From Zelopaecilomyces penicillatus (lineage: Eukaryota > Ascomycota > Sordariomycetes > Hypocreales > Pseudodiploosporaceae), in contig VCCP01000001.1 of assembly GCA_005765155.1 (NCBI GenBank), positions 1-64,000 on the forward strand: a stretch of DNA of 64,000 nucleotides, read 5' to 3'. A program made the position numbers and the translations under genes. This document shows, piece after piece, positions 25,370-35,904 of this stretch. The notes below the pieces were generated by a model. The model was given only the letters and a program-made list of their open reading frames with translations. It searched no databases and was not told the DNA's origin. Each line of letters opens with the position of its first letter. The stretch's first letter is position 1.

Positions 25370-27808
25370 ATGGCTCCTCAAACCCCCACCTCATCCGGAA
25401 GTACTAACCAAGGAGGCACCCCTAATGCCCCTGTCAACAACAATCCGAACATGGAGGTAGATGAAGAGGAAGAAGACGATGACGACGTCAAGATCAAAGG
25501 ACTCCAAGAAGATGTTCTCGCGCTGGAAGAAACCAGCAGACGCTTCAAACAAATGCTAGAGGAGGAGCGCAAGGGACGTGCAGAAGAAGCGAAGATGGCC
25601 AAGCTCGCCACCGAAACCTTGCAACTCCAGGTCAAACAGCTTCTCGAGAACATGGAAATCCAAGCGAAACAGCATAGACACGGGTTGGAAACAGTTGCAG
25701 CACAGATGCACACCGGAAAGGACACCGGAGAAATCTTGAAGCCACGAACACCCGAGCCTTTTGACGGCACTCCAAGCAAACTTCAAGGGTTTCTTACCCA
25801 ACTCCGCGCTTTCTTTCTGTACTATCCAACACAATTCCGGCTCGAACCAGTCAAAGTAAGGTACGCCGCAGGGCTCCTTACCGGAACCGCACTTACCTGG
25901 TTCGAACCAACACTTCGAGACTACGTCAACAATGCCTCGATGGGGACCTCAAAGGAGGAAACTGACCTAATCTTTGCCGACTACGACATCTTTGAGCAAC
26001 AACTCCTGAACACCTTCGGATCGTCAAATGAAAAACGACAAGCTGAACAACACCTACGCAACCTCCGTCAGACAGGGTCTGCCTCGGACTATGTTGCGAA
26101 GTTCCGACAAATCTTGTCCAAACTACCCGAAAAAGATGAGCAAACGTGTATGGAAACCCTGTACTATGGACTCAAGTCAGAAGTCAAAGACGAATTGTAC
26201 AAAGAAGTCCGACCGGACTCTTTCACGGAATATTGCGCTATGGCTGTCGCCATCGACGACAGACAGCACTCGCGCCGACAAGAAAAGAAGTACGAAGGAC
26301 GAAACTGGAAACCAACTTACTTCGGATTCCAACCACGGCAACAACAACATAAGGCAAACCATGGTCAACGACGAAATGACCCTAACACCCTACCAATCAG
26401 AATGGACCTCGACGCTGCACAACGACGAGACGCATCCAAAGTCAAGTGCTATAATTGCGACAAAATGGGACATTTCGCCAGGGACTGCCGACAACCGAAA
26501 CGAGAACGAAAAGACTGGAAACCAGTACCTGATGCGCGACGAAGCGCACACACCATGGCCAAAGATGGACGAACCCTGGCCATGACGGGACGACGAGGAT
26601 GGGGACGAGGACGACCCGGAAACTACGGACACCCCACACCTCGACAGTCACCAATGTTGCGGACCACGCTAACCCGATCCGGTACCGCACAATGGGACCA
26701 ACAACTGGATATGGACACAGATGAGGAAGAATACTTCGAAGAGATTCCGGACCGACAAGTAATCCCTGCCACGGATGACGAAAACACCCTGGTTGAAGAT
26801 GAAACAACAAGCGACAGCTCGGACTCCAGCTCTTCAGAATCCGAGAGCGAAGAACCTCTCAGGACAACTCAATACCATGCTACACCATATCCACCACCTA
26901 AGAGTGCTGCCCATAAACACCTTAGAGAAGCAGCAATCAAACTTACGCAAGTACCAAGCCACGCGGACAGAGTCAACCTTCGACTCACAATCACCAAATA
27001 CGTTCGTGAATGGACGTTGGAAGAAGGCCTAGGCGTCCCTGTCCCAGGAAACCACCTTGGAAGAGCCTTCATGTTGAAAACCAACTACAGCAAACACGAA
27101 GACGATCATGCACTCCTAGACCCTAATCATGTTTTCCACAGCGAAATCAGTTGGATGTCATGCATCGACTTCTCCTGTTTTCAACACCAGAAAACAAAAA
27201 TCCAGAACGAATTCTTCCCACGCCGTATGGGAGCACGAGGAATTAAGAATGTCCTCACAGGAGATCAATTCGTCGACTGGCACGAGGCTGAGTACTTTGC
27301 ACCTTTTGGAATTGGCGTGTTCGAACCACACCCCAAGACCCCAGAAGAATGCAGACAAGGAGCCGAAAACAAAGACTGCAAGTCCATCTATTGCGAGGTC
27401 CACAAATGGGAAAAGCTCGAATTAGGACACAACGGGCCACAACTCACAGACTGTGGAAAGGAGGACTTATATGATTGCACCAACCTCAAGTGCGATATAC
27501 ACTCACAACAGAAGCTGGTACAATGGCACGAAAGACGACTACTGGAAGACAGTATCCCAGGGAGAACTCAGTGCGAAGCCACGATGGCAATCAACTGCAA
27601 CAAACCTCGGTGCAGACAACATGCGGAGGAAAACAAACGCATGTACGAGGAAATGAAGAACCTCCACAAACGAGAATTCAACTTCCGAACCCACGAAGGA
27701 AGTCAAGCCGATCGAACTCTGTACCATGTAATCACTCAAGGCTTGGACAGAACAAAATACGACGGACCATGCAAAGAATGCAACCCCGGAAACTCAAAAA
27801 ACGAGTAA
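25370..27808 (+). CDS. gag: Gag polyprotein of the intact Ty3 element
   Basis: 812 codons from ATG 25370; the upstream in-frame TTG at 25310 is not a likely start. Structural protein that packages the element RNA in cytoplasmic particles. Residues about 25-40 are acidic and 45-115 predict a coiled coil. Residues 127-300 show the retrotransposon Gag pattern (P-E-P-F-D-G, then A-L-T-W-F-E-P). A CCHC knuckle, C-Y-N-C-x4-H-x4-C, spans 360-373, followed by an Arg/Gly stretch and an acidic Ser run. The protein is much longer than usual for this family. It ends with three tandem motifs C-x7-8-C-x4-C-x2-H starting at Cys661, Cys695 and Cys735. A slippery heptamer lies two codons before the stop. The N-terminal half differs in kind from copies 1 and 3. 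Confidence 0.95.
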   Translation: MAPQTPTSSGSTNQGGTPNAPVNNNPNMEVDEEEEDDDDVKIKGLQEDVLALEETSRRFKQMLEEERKGRAEEAKMAKLATETLQLQVKQLLENMEIQAKQHRHGLETVAAQMHTGKDTGEILKPRTPEPFDGTPSKLQGFLTQLRAFFLYYPTQFRLEPVKVRYAAGLLTGTALTWFEPTLRDYVNNASMGTSKEETDLIFADYDIFEQQLLNTFGSSNEKRQAEQHLRNLRQTGSASDYVAKFRQILSKLPEKDEQTCMETLYYGLKSEVKDELYKEVRPDSFTEYCAMAVAIDDRQHSRRQEKKYEGRNWKPTYFGFQPRQQQHKANHGQRRNDPNTLPIRMDLDAAQRRDASKVKCYNCDKMGHFARDCRQPKRERKDWKPVPDARRSAHTMAKDGRTLAMTGRRGWGRGRPGNYGHPTPRQSPMLRTTLTRSGTAQWDQQLDMDTDEEEYFEEIPDRQVIPATDDENTLVEDETTSDSSDSSSSESESEEPLRTTQYHATPYPPPKSAAHKHLREAAIKLTQVPSHADRVNLRLTITKYVREWTLEEGLGVPVPGNHLGRAFMLKTNYSKHEDDHALLDPNHVFHSEISWMSCIDFSCFQHQKTKIQNEFFPRRMGARGIKNVLTGDQFVDWHEAEYFAPFGIGVFEPHPKTPEECRQGAENKDCKSIYCEVHKWEKLELGHNGPQLTDCGKEDLYDCTNLKCDIHSQQKLVQWHERRLLEDSIPGRTQCEATMAINCNKPRCRQHAEENKRMYEEMKNLHKREFNFRTHEGSQADRTLYHVITQGLDRTKYDGPCKECNPGNSKNE

Positions 27809-27867
27809 AGTCGCCTGTAAGAGGGTTACAGCGCGACCCCCCACGAAAGACCCTCTGTGCAACAGGC
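27796..27867 (+). promoter_or_regulatory. Programmed minus-1 frameshift signal (gag/pol)
   Basis: In the gag frame the heptamer A AAA AAC (27796-27802) precedes GAG TAA. A 10-nt spacer leads to a two-tier hairpin. The outer stem is GCCTGT (27813-27818) with ACAGGC (27862-27867). The inner stem is AGAGGGT (27820-27826) with ACCCTCT (27850-27856). A AAA AAC is a classic eukaryotic slippery site, and pol lies in the minus-1 frame. The heptamer is kept in copies 1 and 3. Confidence 0.85.
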
Positions 27868-30800
27868 ACCAACGGGCTCAAACTAACGACGGAAATACGG
27901 ATCATGGGACATTGTTTTCACGCTCTAGTGGACAGCGGAGCAATGGGCAATTACATATCACCAAAAGCCGTGAATCGCACACGACTACCATGGCGTGACA
28001 AGGAAGAACCGTACCCCTTGTATGACCTGGAAGGAAATACCTTCGCCTATAATGGAGGACAGATCGACAAAGAGACTGATCATCTCCAATTCGAAGTCCA
28101 AGGACATCAAGACAGTGCTACATTCGACGTAATGGACACTGGAGAATACGAACTTGTGTTAGGCCACCCCTGGTTATTTGATAGTAACCCACAGATCGAT
28201 TGGAAGACAGGCCAGATGCGATGGAGCGACACCGCATCGTCCCCAAAAAATCACGAAGATCCAACGACAATGGGCAAAGCGAAGAAAGTACGCTTTATGG
28301 CTACCGAGAAGGGCCTCCCACCGGGAAATCACACTAAAAAACGACACGACGGTCGACAACGACAAACCCGACGGGTTATTGCCGCCCTTAGGACAACAAT
28401 GGAGCAACTACGAGAACACTCCAAGAACGAATCACCCTCAGACATGGAAAAACGACTTGCACCTATACCAGAAGAATACCGCAAGTACGTCAAACTGTTT
28501 CGCGAAGAACTCGAAACAAAACTCCCCTTGCACAACCAATGGGACCACGAAATCCAGATCATGGACGGAAAGAAGCCTACTTTCACCAAGATCTACACAC
28601 TGAACGCCAAGGAACTCGAAACACTACGAGAGTACCTTGACGAAATGCTCGAAAAAGGATATATCCGACCATCCACATCCGAAGCAGGATACCCTGTCAT
28701 GTTTGTACCCAAAAAGAATGGCAAGCTACGACTAGTTGTGGACTACCGATTGTTGAATGCAGTCACAATCAAGGATCGGACCCCCCTACCGTTGATCAAC
28801 GAACTACGCGATCGATTGCATGGAATGAACTGGTTTACTACCCTAGACCTCAAAGGAGCGTACAACTTGATTCGAATAAAGAAAGGCGACGAATGGAAAA
28901 CCGCTTTCAGAACCAAGTTTGGACTTTTCGAATATCTGGTAATGCCTTTCGGCCTAACCAATGCTCCTGCAACATTCCAACGCATGATCAACAACGTTCT
29001 CCGAGAACATTTGGATATCTTCGTAGTAGTCTACCTAGACGATATTCTGATCTTCTCCCGAACGGAAGAAGAACACAGAGAACACGTCCATAAGGTATTA
29101 CAACTACTCCAAGACAACAATCTTCTCGTCGAACCAGAAAAATGTGAATTTCACAAACAAACGGTTACCTTTTTAGGACATATCTTTTCACCAGGTGAGA
29201 TTCGAATGGAACCAGCGAAAATCGCTGCAGTACGTGACTGGCCGACGCCACAAAACGTTACGAACGTACAAGAGTTTTTGGGCTTCACCAATTACTACCG
29301 AAAGTTCATCCGCGACTATGGCAAGATAGCCGCGCCACTCACCGAATGCACTAAAAAAGATCGCAAATTCCTATGGAAACCCGATGTGGATGCCGCATTT
29401 GAAGAACTTAAGAAGCGAATCTGCGAAGAACCTGTACTAGCGATGTACGATCCAGACAAACCCACGGAACTCGAAACTGATGCTTCAAACTACGCCATCG
29501 GAGCGCAGATTGGACAACGGGATAACGAAGGCAGACTACGACCTGTCGCCTTCTACTCCAAGAAACTTCATGGAGCAGAACTCAATTACCCAATCTACGA
29601 CAAAGAATTCATGGCTATCGTCAAAGCCTTTGACGAATTCTCACATTACTTGCGAGGAAGCAATCACCGAATAAAGGTTTTTACCGACCACAAGAACATC
29701 TCTTACTTCGCCACCACACAGAAGCTAAACGCACGACAAACCCGCTACGCAGAAACCCTTGCGGATTACGACTACGAAATCATCCACCGCAAAGGATCCG
29801 AAAACGGCAGAGCAGACGCTCTAAGCCGACGAAGCGACCATGATGATGGAAAGCCTCATCATGAAGGACAAATCTTTCAAATGACCGAATCAGGCGCGCT
29901 ACAGATGAAACTAAACGCTACATACCGAGTTATGTCAGCTAACCCTGTCTTGAAACGAGTCAAGCAAGCGTACTCCTCAGAAGACATAGCAAAGGCACCT
30001 GAAGGCACAAAATGGAAAGATGGACATTACGAATATGATGAGAAACTTTGGATACCTGAAGAACTCCAGGAGACCATTATACGAGAACTACACGAATCCC
30101 CTGTTCATGGTCACCAAGGAATTACGAAGACCACAGAACGAGCACAAAGATACTACGGATTCAAAGGACTACGACGAATAGTCCAGAAAGTAATAAGTGA
30201 CTGCGTCACTTGTGGACGAACCAAGCTAGCACGACACAAACCATACGGAGAATTACAACCGTTACCGGTACCAGCACGACCATGGGAGTCAGTATCGTTC
30301 GACTTTATCGTCAAACTACCCCTGTCTGTGGAACCTCTCACGGGAGTAGCTTACGACTCCATATGGGTTATTGTGGAAAGATTAACGAAGTTCTCTTACT
30401 TCATCCCTTACCTAGAAGCAAGCTCAGCCGAAGATCTTGCTTATAGTTTCAACAGAGTGGTTGTAAGCTCACACGGCTTACCAGAAGAAATCATATCCGA
30501 CAGAGGAACAACATTCGCCTCTAAGTTTTGGCAAGGATTGATGGGATATCTTGGGACCAGACACAGACTCAGTACCGCCTACCATCCACAAACGGACGGA
30601 CAAACGGAACGAATCAACCAAATTATTGAAGGATACCTACGCGCTTACATTAATTACCATCAGGATGACTGGGTAAAACACCTACCAACCGCGCAACTAG
30701 CCTACAATACATCCGTTTCCGAATCAACACAACTTACGCCAATGTACGCCAATTATGGATTCACACCGGAAGCATTTCACCTACCACGCCAAGAAGGACC

Positions 30801-31707
30801 AAAATCAGAAAAAGCCATGCTTGACGCCACACAAAAACGACAATTGCACGAAGAACTCCGTGCACAACTCCAAATCGTCCGCAACAGAATGAAACATTAT
30901 GCGGATCAACAAAGATTGAAGGGACCAATCTTTAAAGAGGGAGACATGGTGTACCTTTTGCGCTACACACCAGGCAAAACTTCTCCAAACATTACGACAA
31001 CGCGACCAAGCGACAAATTGGATTTCAAAAAACTTGGACCTTTCAAAGTCAAGAAAGCCATTTCTAACACCAACTACGAACTTTCACTACCAAAGAACAT
31101 ACGGTTACACCCCGTATTTCACATTTCCTTACTAAGCAAAGCACCAGACAACGCGAAGGAACACACAGACATCACAGTACACGCAATAGAAGAAGAATGG
31201 GAAGTCGAAACAATCATAGACTACAGGCTAAACAACGGCAAGAAAGAATACCTGGTTAAGTGGAAAGGGTTTGGGCCCGAGGAAAACTCATGGGAGCCCC
31301 CTAACCACCTAAATCATTGCCGACCCCTGATGCGACAATACCACCAGAGGGCAAGGAGCCATCCTGGAAAATCGAGTTCCAATCAATCACGTCAAAACCC
31401 CCCAATGACTGGATCTCAATCACCGCATCCGACTCTATCCGTTCAGCCGCATCCAAATCATCCAGCGATTGCAAACCCCGCTTCACCATCTCGTGACCAC
31501 GCGACACCACGGATTGACGCTGACGACGCAAACGACTCAGTCGTGCTACCGCAGCAGACACCGCCTCCTGAGCTGCCTGAAGCTGTTTTTCTGTCTCCTC
31601 CTCTTCTCGCTCAATACGATTCTTTTCTGACAGGATCTTCGCGACTGGATAGACCAGTTACCTTCCGGAAAGTAAAACGGAATGGAAAAACATACCTGAG
31701 GACATAG
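27800..31707 (+). CDS. pol: Pol polyprotein: protease, RT, RNase H, integrase, chromodomain
   Basis: Made by minus-1 frameshift from Gag, about 1300 residues. The aspartic protease has L-V-D-S-G-A (DSG at 27931-27939). Reverse transcriptase (about 28,560-29,100) has Y-L-D-D at 29032-29043. RNase H has T-D-A-S (Asp at 29479) and R-A-D-A-L-S-R. Integrase has an HHCC knuckle (30091-30213) and catalytic Asp 30301, Asp 30499 and Glu 30607, with exactly 35 residues between the last two. A chromodomain (31198-31350; V-K-W-K-G-F, S-W-E-P) can guide integration to methylated heterochromatin. The Pro/Ser-rich tail after it overlaps exon 2 of the antisense gene. The open frame extends upstream to 27475, but that part only shadows gag. 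Confidence 0.96.
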
Positions 31708-31912
31708 TTATCCCCGAACCGTCACAAGAACGACCACGACGAACGCACTCGGAACAACGGGAAGTTGTTTCAATCATACGACACGTCAAATGACGCTGAG
31801 AACAAAAGGAACAAGGCATGACGATATCACCAGTACCCTCGATAAGAATCGCAAGACTTTTGCGCTGATCAGTCTTCTGACTGATACGACGTTTTGAGAT
31901 ACCTTGAGGCAT
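31301..31912 (-). CDS. Antisense spliced gene: Zn2Cys6-like cluster plus coiled coil
   Basis: Proposed gene opposite to the retrotransposon. Exon 1 is 31912-31696, the intron 31695-31645 (51 bp, GTATGT...CCAG), and exon 2 is 31644-31301. The product is 186 aa. Cys34, 37, 44, 53, 56 and 63 form C-x2-C-x6-C-x8-C-x2-C-x6-C, the pattern of fungal Zn(II)2Cys6 DNA-binding clusters, with Arg residues between. Residues about 75-130 are Glu/Gln/Arg-rich and predict a coiled coil, as in dimerising regulators. The tail contains M-V-K-R-G-L and V-I-D-W. Without splicing the frame meets TAA at 31660-31658, inside the intron. Copy 1 has a diverged homologue with an intron at the same codon. Small fungal hypothetical proteins of this look exist to my knowledge; function unknown. 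Alternative: a longer exon 1 from 32008. Confidence 0.7.
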
Positions 31913-32015
31913 GATGTTAAAACATGAAGAAGGAAGAAAGGAACCACACCTACAATTGTGGCTGGAATTACGTTTTACGAAGGAACAACCAACGGGCCTT
32001 GAGGACAAGACCGTT

Positions 32016-32025
32016 GGGAGGGAGA
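32016..32025 (+). promoter_or_regulatory. Polypurine tract of intact Ty3
   Basis: GGGAGGGAGA, separated by CATCG from the 3' LTR. It serves as primer for second-strand synthesis. The same tract precedes the 3' LTRs of copies 1 and 3. Confidence 0.85.
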
Positions 32026-32030
32026 CATCG

Positions 32031-32458
32031 TGTCACGACCCAACGACATGGTCGTACAATAGGCCGGTCATGTGACCTAGGGAAGGTACGTACCATGGAG
32101 GAAGGGGACCAGTTAGATAGATCAGTGGGATCACCATAAGAATGGTGGTGAGCCAGGTGAGCCAGCAACTTGGATCACCAGGATCACCACTTGCACGACA
32201 AGTGATCCAAGTGATCCACGATGTATATATACGCCCTCAATTTTCACTCTTTAAAACATAGCTTAGATAGTTATCAACACACTTTCAACTTCATCGTATT
32301 GTTCGCTACCGCTCACTACGCTGATACTTGACCCCTGGTTACGATACTCCGTATCTATCACCAACGTGACAGACCTATTGCTCAGAACACCCCGACTCAT
32401 CTGCCAACATAAACCCCTTTCGTTAGGTTTATCCCTTGGGAATTCACCAAACGTCACA
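32031..32458 (+). repeat. 3' LTR of intact Ty3 (428 bp)
   Basis: Reads the same as the 5' LTR at 24880-25307 throughout by eye, indicating recent insertion. It is followed by the target duplication CTTGG at 32459-32463. Confidence 0.97.
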
Positions 32459-32463
32459 CTTGG

Positions 32464-35400
32464 TCTATAATCCACTATTATAACTATAAGATAGTATTCA
32501 TCTATTATAATACAGTCCAGGCCCTGCCTCTATAGTAGCTAATATATGCTATTAAGGAACTCCTTTGTATATATAAGCTTAGTGGTAATGATGATAATAG
32601 GGCCCTTTATATTATCCCCTTTTATCTAGTGTATAATATAGATCCCAGCCCTAATGAGCTCCTATTCTATTAAGTGGTATAAAGCTATGGTTAGTAGAAT
32701 AAGGATGGTTATGCCTGCGCTATTAAGGGTATACCCTATTATAATAGGGAGGGTCTTGCCCCCCCCTATAGGCAGGATAATCACTATCTGCTTCTCCAGG
32801 CCTATCCCAAGCATAGCTATAGCCCCTTATCTCTGGCCACCACTCTAAAAGCATAGGGTAGGGTTCTTTATTATAGATCTAGCTATAGCAATAAGCTCCT
32901 GCTCTATACAATCCTAGCTAGCCCACTTCCTAACCCTTATAAATAGGATAGTTATAATATTAGCCCTATTATCTATAATATCTTATTAATCAGGTTTAAA
33001 TATATTAAGTAATCTAAAAAGGTTCTATTAGCTAATAGATACCTGGTATACTTAATATAATAGAATACTCTTATACTGCCTGGATATATTTATATATACA
33101 TGATTAAATATCTGGTATAAGTGATTACTTATCTCTGCTAGCTTAAACATTAGATACTCCTCCTTAGGGTTATCAAAGCTAATATTAGCACTAGCCCTAC
33201 TTATAAATTCCAATCCAAAGTTAGCTTGATTACTCTTTAAGAACTTATCCTTAATAATAGCTACTATTATCTACCTCTACTAGGCTATCTATATCTATAG
33301 TAGGCTACCTAGTGTATATATCTTTACTAGTATAGTAGAGATAGTATTATTACCCTATACCTTGCCTTCCAGGCTTAACCATAGGAACAGTGATAGTATA
33401 GTGCCCAGTCTACCAGCTTATAGAAATATCTGCCTAAGGGGTGCGATATAGGTGATATATATAAGGAATATATTATTAACCTTTAATGGTAGGAAGTGAA
33501 TATTCTTCTTATATATGCTTGAGTGTTCCTAGCCCTTATAGTACTATATATAGAGTAATACCAGCTTCTCCTAGATAAAAAGGTGCCGCTACCTTATAAT
33601 ATTATATATAGTAATAGATAGGATTTCTAATGATTATAATAATAGCCCAGGTATAATATAGCAGAGTATAAAGAGCAGCCTAAAGAATTCTTATACCCTT
33701 GCCTTATACACCACTATAGCTATACTATAGAGCCTAAGTAAGATTATCCCTTCTATACTATTATCCCTTATTATAAAGGTATTATTTAATAGCTCACTAC
33801 CCTAGATATACTAGAGTAATGCAACCCTGCTATATACTATTAGATAGGTATTATAATGATTAGTAGCTTATAATATACTATACTGTATGCTATCGATATT
33901 ATCCTGGATATCACTGGCCTGGATATATAGTATATAGTTTGTATTAAGAAGAAGGTGCTTATTCAGAAGCGATTTTACCCTATTAAAGGTAAACCCAGCC
34001 AACCATATAATATCCTATATAATAATAGCTATACTCTTATACTGGATGGTTATACCATTCAGTGACTAGTAGACCTGATGCTAGGCAAGGCTATCTATAC
34101 TTGCTTTAAAGAGATATAATCTCCAGTTCAGAATATATCTAAATAGGGTTTCATTGGACTATATTATATATCTATCAATAAGCTTGATCAGCTTTTCCAG
34201 CACCATATCATCTATCTCTGCATAGTTATCATACACTATACTAAACAGTATTAGCTAAGTAGACTATACTAATGTTAATAGTTTATTATTAAAGTTATCT
34301 GGATCTTTCTATCCCCTATTACTCTATTCAATCTATTAGCTTATATACTTATTTAATAGTAGGCAGCAGCGGTCCAGGGTTTGGCTTACCTTATAGCTTA
34401 TTATAGTATAATAGCTAAGCAGCAATAACTTAAAGGGCTAGCTGCCTATAGGATGGTATATTAGTAAGCAATATAGCCTCTATAATATAAGCTATAACTG
34501 TATATTGTCTGGGCTGGGATCCCTATCAATCTACTTAATAACTTTATCTATATATATAGTCTAGGATAATAATATCTTTATAATATTGGTCAGTATAGGG
34601 TAGCCCTCTGCCTATATAAAGTACTCTATACCTCTATAAACTATATAGTAATAATAGGCTATTAGCTGCTTTATATAGTTAAAGTAGTTGATTAGTGTTA
34701 ATTTATTCTTGAATAATCAGAATATATTAGCCTTAGATGCATAACCTATATAGAAATGGCTAAGGATAAGAGCCTGCTATTAGATTATCCTATATATTAT
34801 TAAGCCCTCCTATACTAGCTTATACTTGCTATATAGTATCTTTTCTATTATATTTAAGATATTCTCTAGCTTAGTATAATTCTCTTTAGATAATATATAC
34901 TTGAGGTCCTACCTAGGCAGTGTATATAATAATATAATATCTTTATTATATAGTTTATCTAGGTATATAATGAATCTGGTCTGGTTTATTCAGGGTATAT
35001 ATACTGATTTGGTCTTGCTGCTATCTATAACTATCCCTTTACACTGGATATTATCAGCAGCCTATATACTGTCTTGCATTAGTGACTGGAACAGGCCTAT
35101 CTTAGAAATAGACCCGGACCCTGTTGGCCTGGGAATAGGCAGCAGTATTGATGCTGCAGTGCTGCGGATAGCCACCTCAAAGTAGATAGTGAGCTGCTTT
35201 ACCTGGAATAGCATTTATATACAGCAGCATCTGAATAGTAGCTTCTTACTACTAATAGGCTAATACTTTATTAGATACTCCTATAGCTTAGCCCTCTATA
35301 TAGAGTAGTACCTATAGTATAGATATAAACACTTATAGCCATCAAGGATCACTAGGTATTAGAGCGGCTAGATAGCATGGTCCTTAGCTGGCTATTATTA

Positions 35401-35500
35401 GAGCTCCTCTAGAGGCCTTAGCCTATAAGCATTGAATCTATTTACTAGCAGATATAGCTGCTCACTCTTGATATAGTATGGCTTGGCTTATAGATAATGT
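32464..35500 (-). pseudogene. RecQ-like helicase A, N-terminal part
   Basis: On the minus strand the nucleotide-binding motif I reads L-P-I-G-G-G-K-T-L at about 32,779-32,748, followed by G-I-T-I-L and an R-A-G-I segment, as in RecQ helicases. The sequence upstream (33,000-35,500) is a long RIP-damaged N-terminal region that aligns with 59,600-61,500 in helicase B; both share the stretch near 33,105-33,250 and 59,700-59,830. Such long RecQ proteins beside telomeres are known in fungi as telomere-linked helicases. This copy has many stops. The 5' limit near 35,500 is uncertain. Confidence 0.7.
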
Positions 35501-35904
35501 TTCTAGCTGACTGGATTGGATATAAGGTATATCCTATATTAAGTATATATCAGGATCTAATGCTATTGATTATAGATAAATCTATCTATTTTTTACTAGA
35601 AGAGGTAACCTATATATATAAGGGGGGATAATAATTAATTTATAATACTAGCTATATAGTAATACCTAAGCAAGGCAGCTCTATAGTTTAGTAACCTAAG
35701 CTATAATAATCCTAAGCTGATATCCAGGCTTGATTAATTATAATAGGGAATTCCTAGACCCTAACCCTATTATTTATACTAATCATATTGTTCTCTTTGT
35801 ATATTATCCTTTACTGGTTATAGTAGAGTATTTAGGTTAAGAGCTATTAATTATGCTTGGCCTTACCCCTTCTTTATATAAAAGGAGCCTGCTATATAAT
35901 AAAT
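35501..35904. other. AT-rich spacer with interstitial telomere tract
   Basis: No coding signal. It contains CCCTAACCCTA at about 35,759-35,769, in the same orientation as the chromosome end, just beyond the 5' end of the RecQ-like gene. The right edge is where similarity to Ty3 copy 1 begins. Confidence 0.5.
35757..35769 (+). repeat. Interstitial telomere tract
   Basis: GACCCTAACCCTA, about two CCCTAA units oriented like the terminal telomere, in AT-rich surroundings between the RecQ-like gene and Ty3 copy 2. Confidence 0.55.

Larger units (their letters stand above)
24880..32458 (+). mobile_element. Intact Ty3/gypsy chromovirus
   Basis: A complete LTR retrotransposon of 7579 bp with two 428-bp LTRs that look identical by eye, a perfect 5-bp target duplication CTTGG (24875-24879, 32459-32463), open gag and pol, and no RIP. 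It has a self-priming type primer-binding site, a minus-1 frameshift signal, a polypurine tract and a C-terminal chromodomain, which place it among chromoviruses of the Tf1/sushi/Maggy kind. Its normal base composition contrasts with the AT-rich helicase pseudogene it interrupts, so it inserted after the last round of RIP. It carries an antisense spliced gene at its 3' end. Confidence 0.97.

Noticed and set aside
27475..27799. Open frame upstream of pol
   Set aside because: It overlaps gag in another frame and shows no domain. Pol most likely begins by frameshift at the A AAA AAC heptamer.
25370..31707. Numerous antisense and alternate-frame open frames across the intact gag-pol
   Set aside because: They have no conserved motifs and follow from the A/C-rich sense strand. 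Only the 3' antisense frame shows a cysteine cluster, an intron and conservation between copies.
34901..35185. 94-residue plus-strand open frame
   Set aside because: Lies opposite the RecQ-like helicase N-terminal region, with no family feature.
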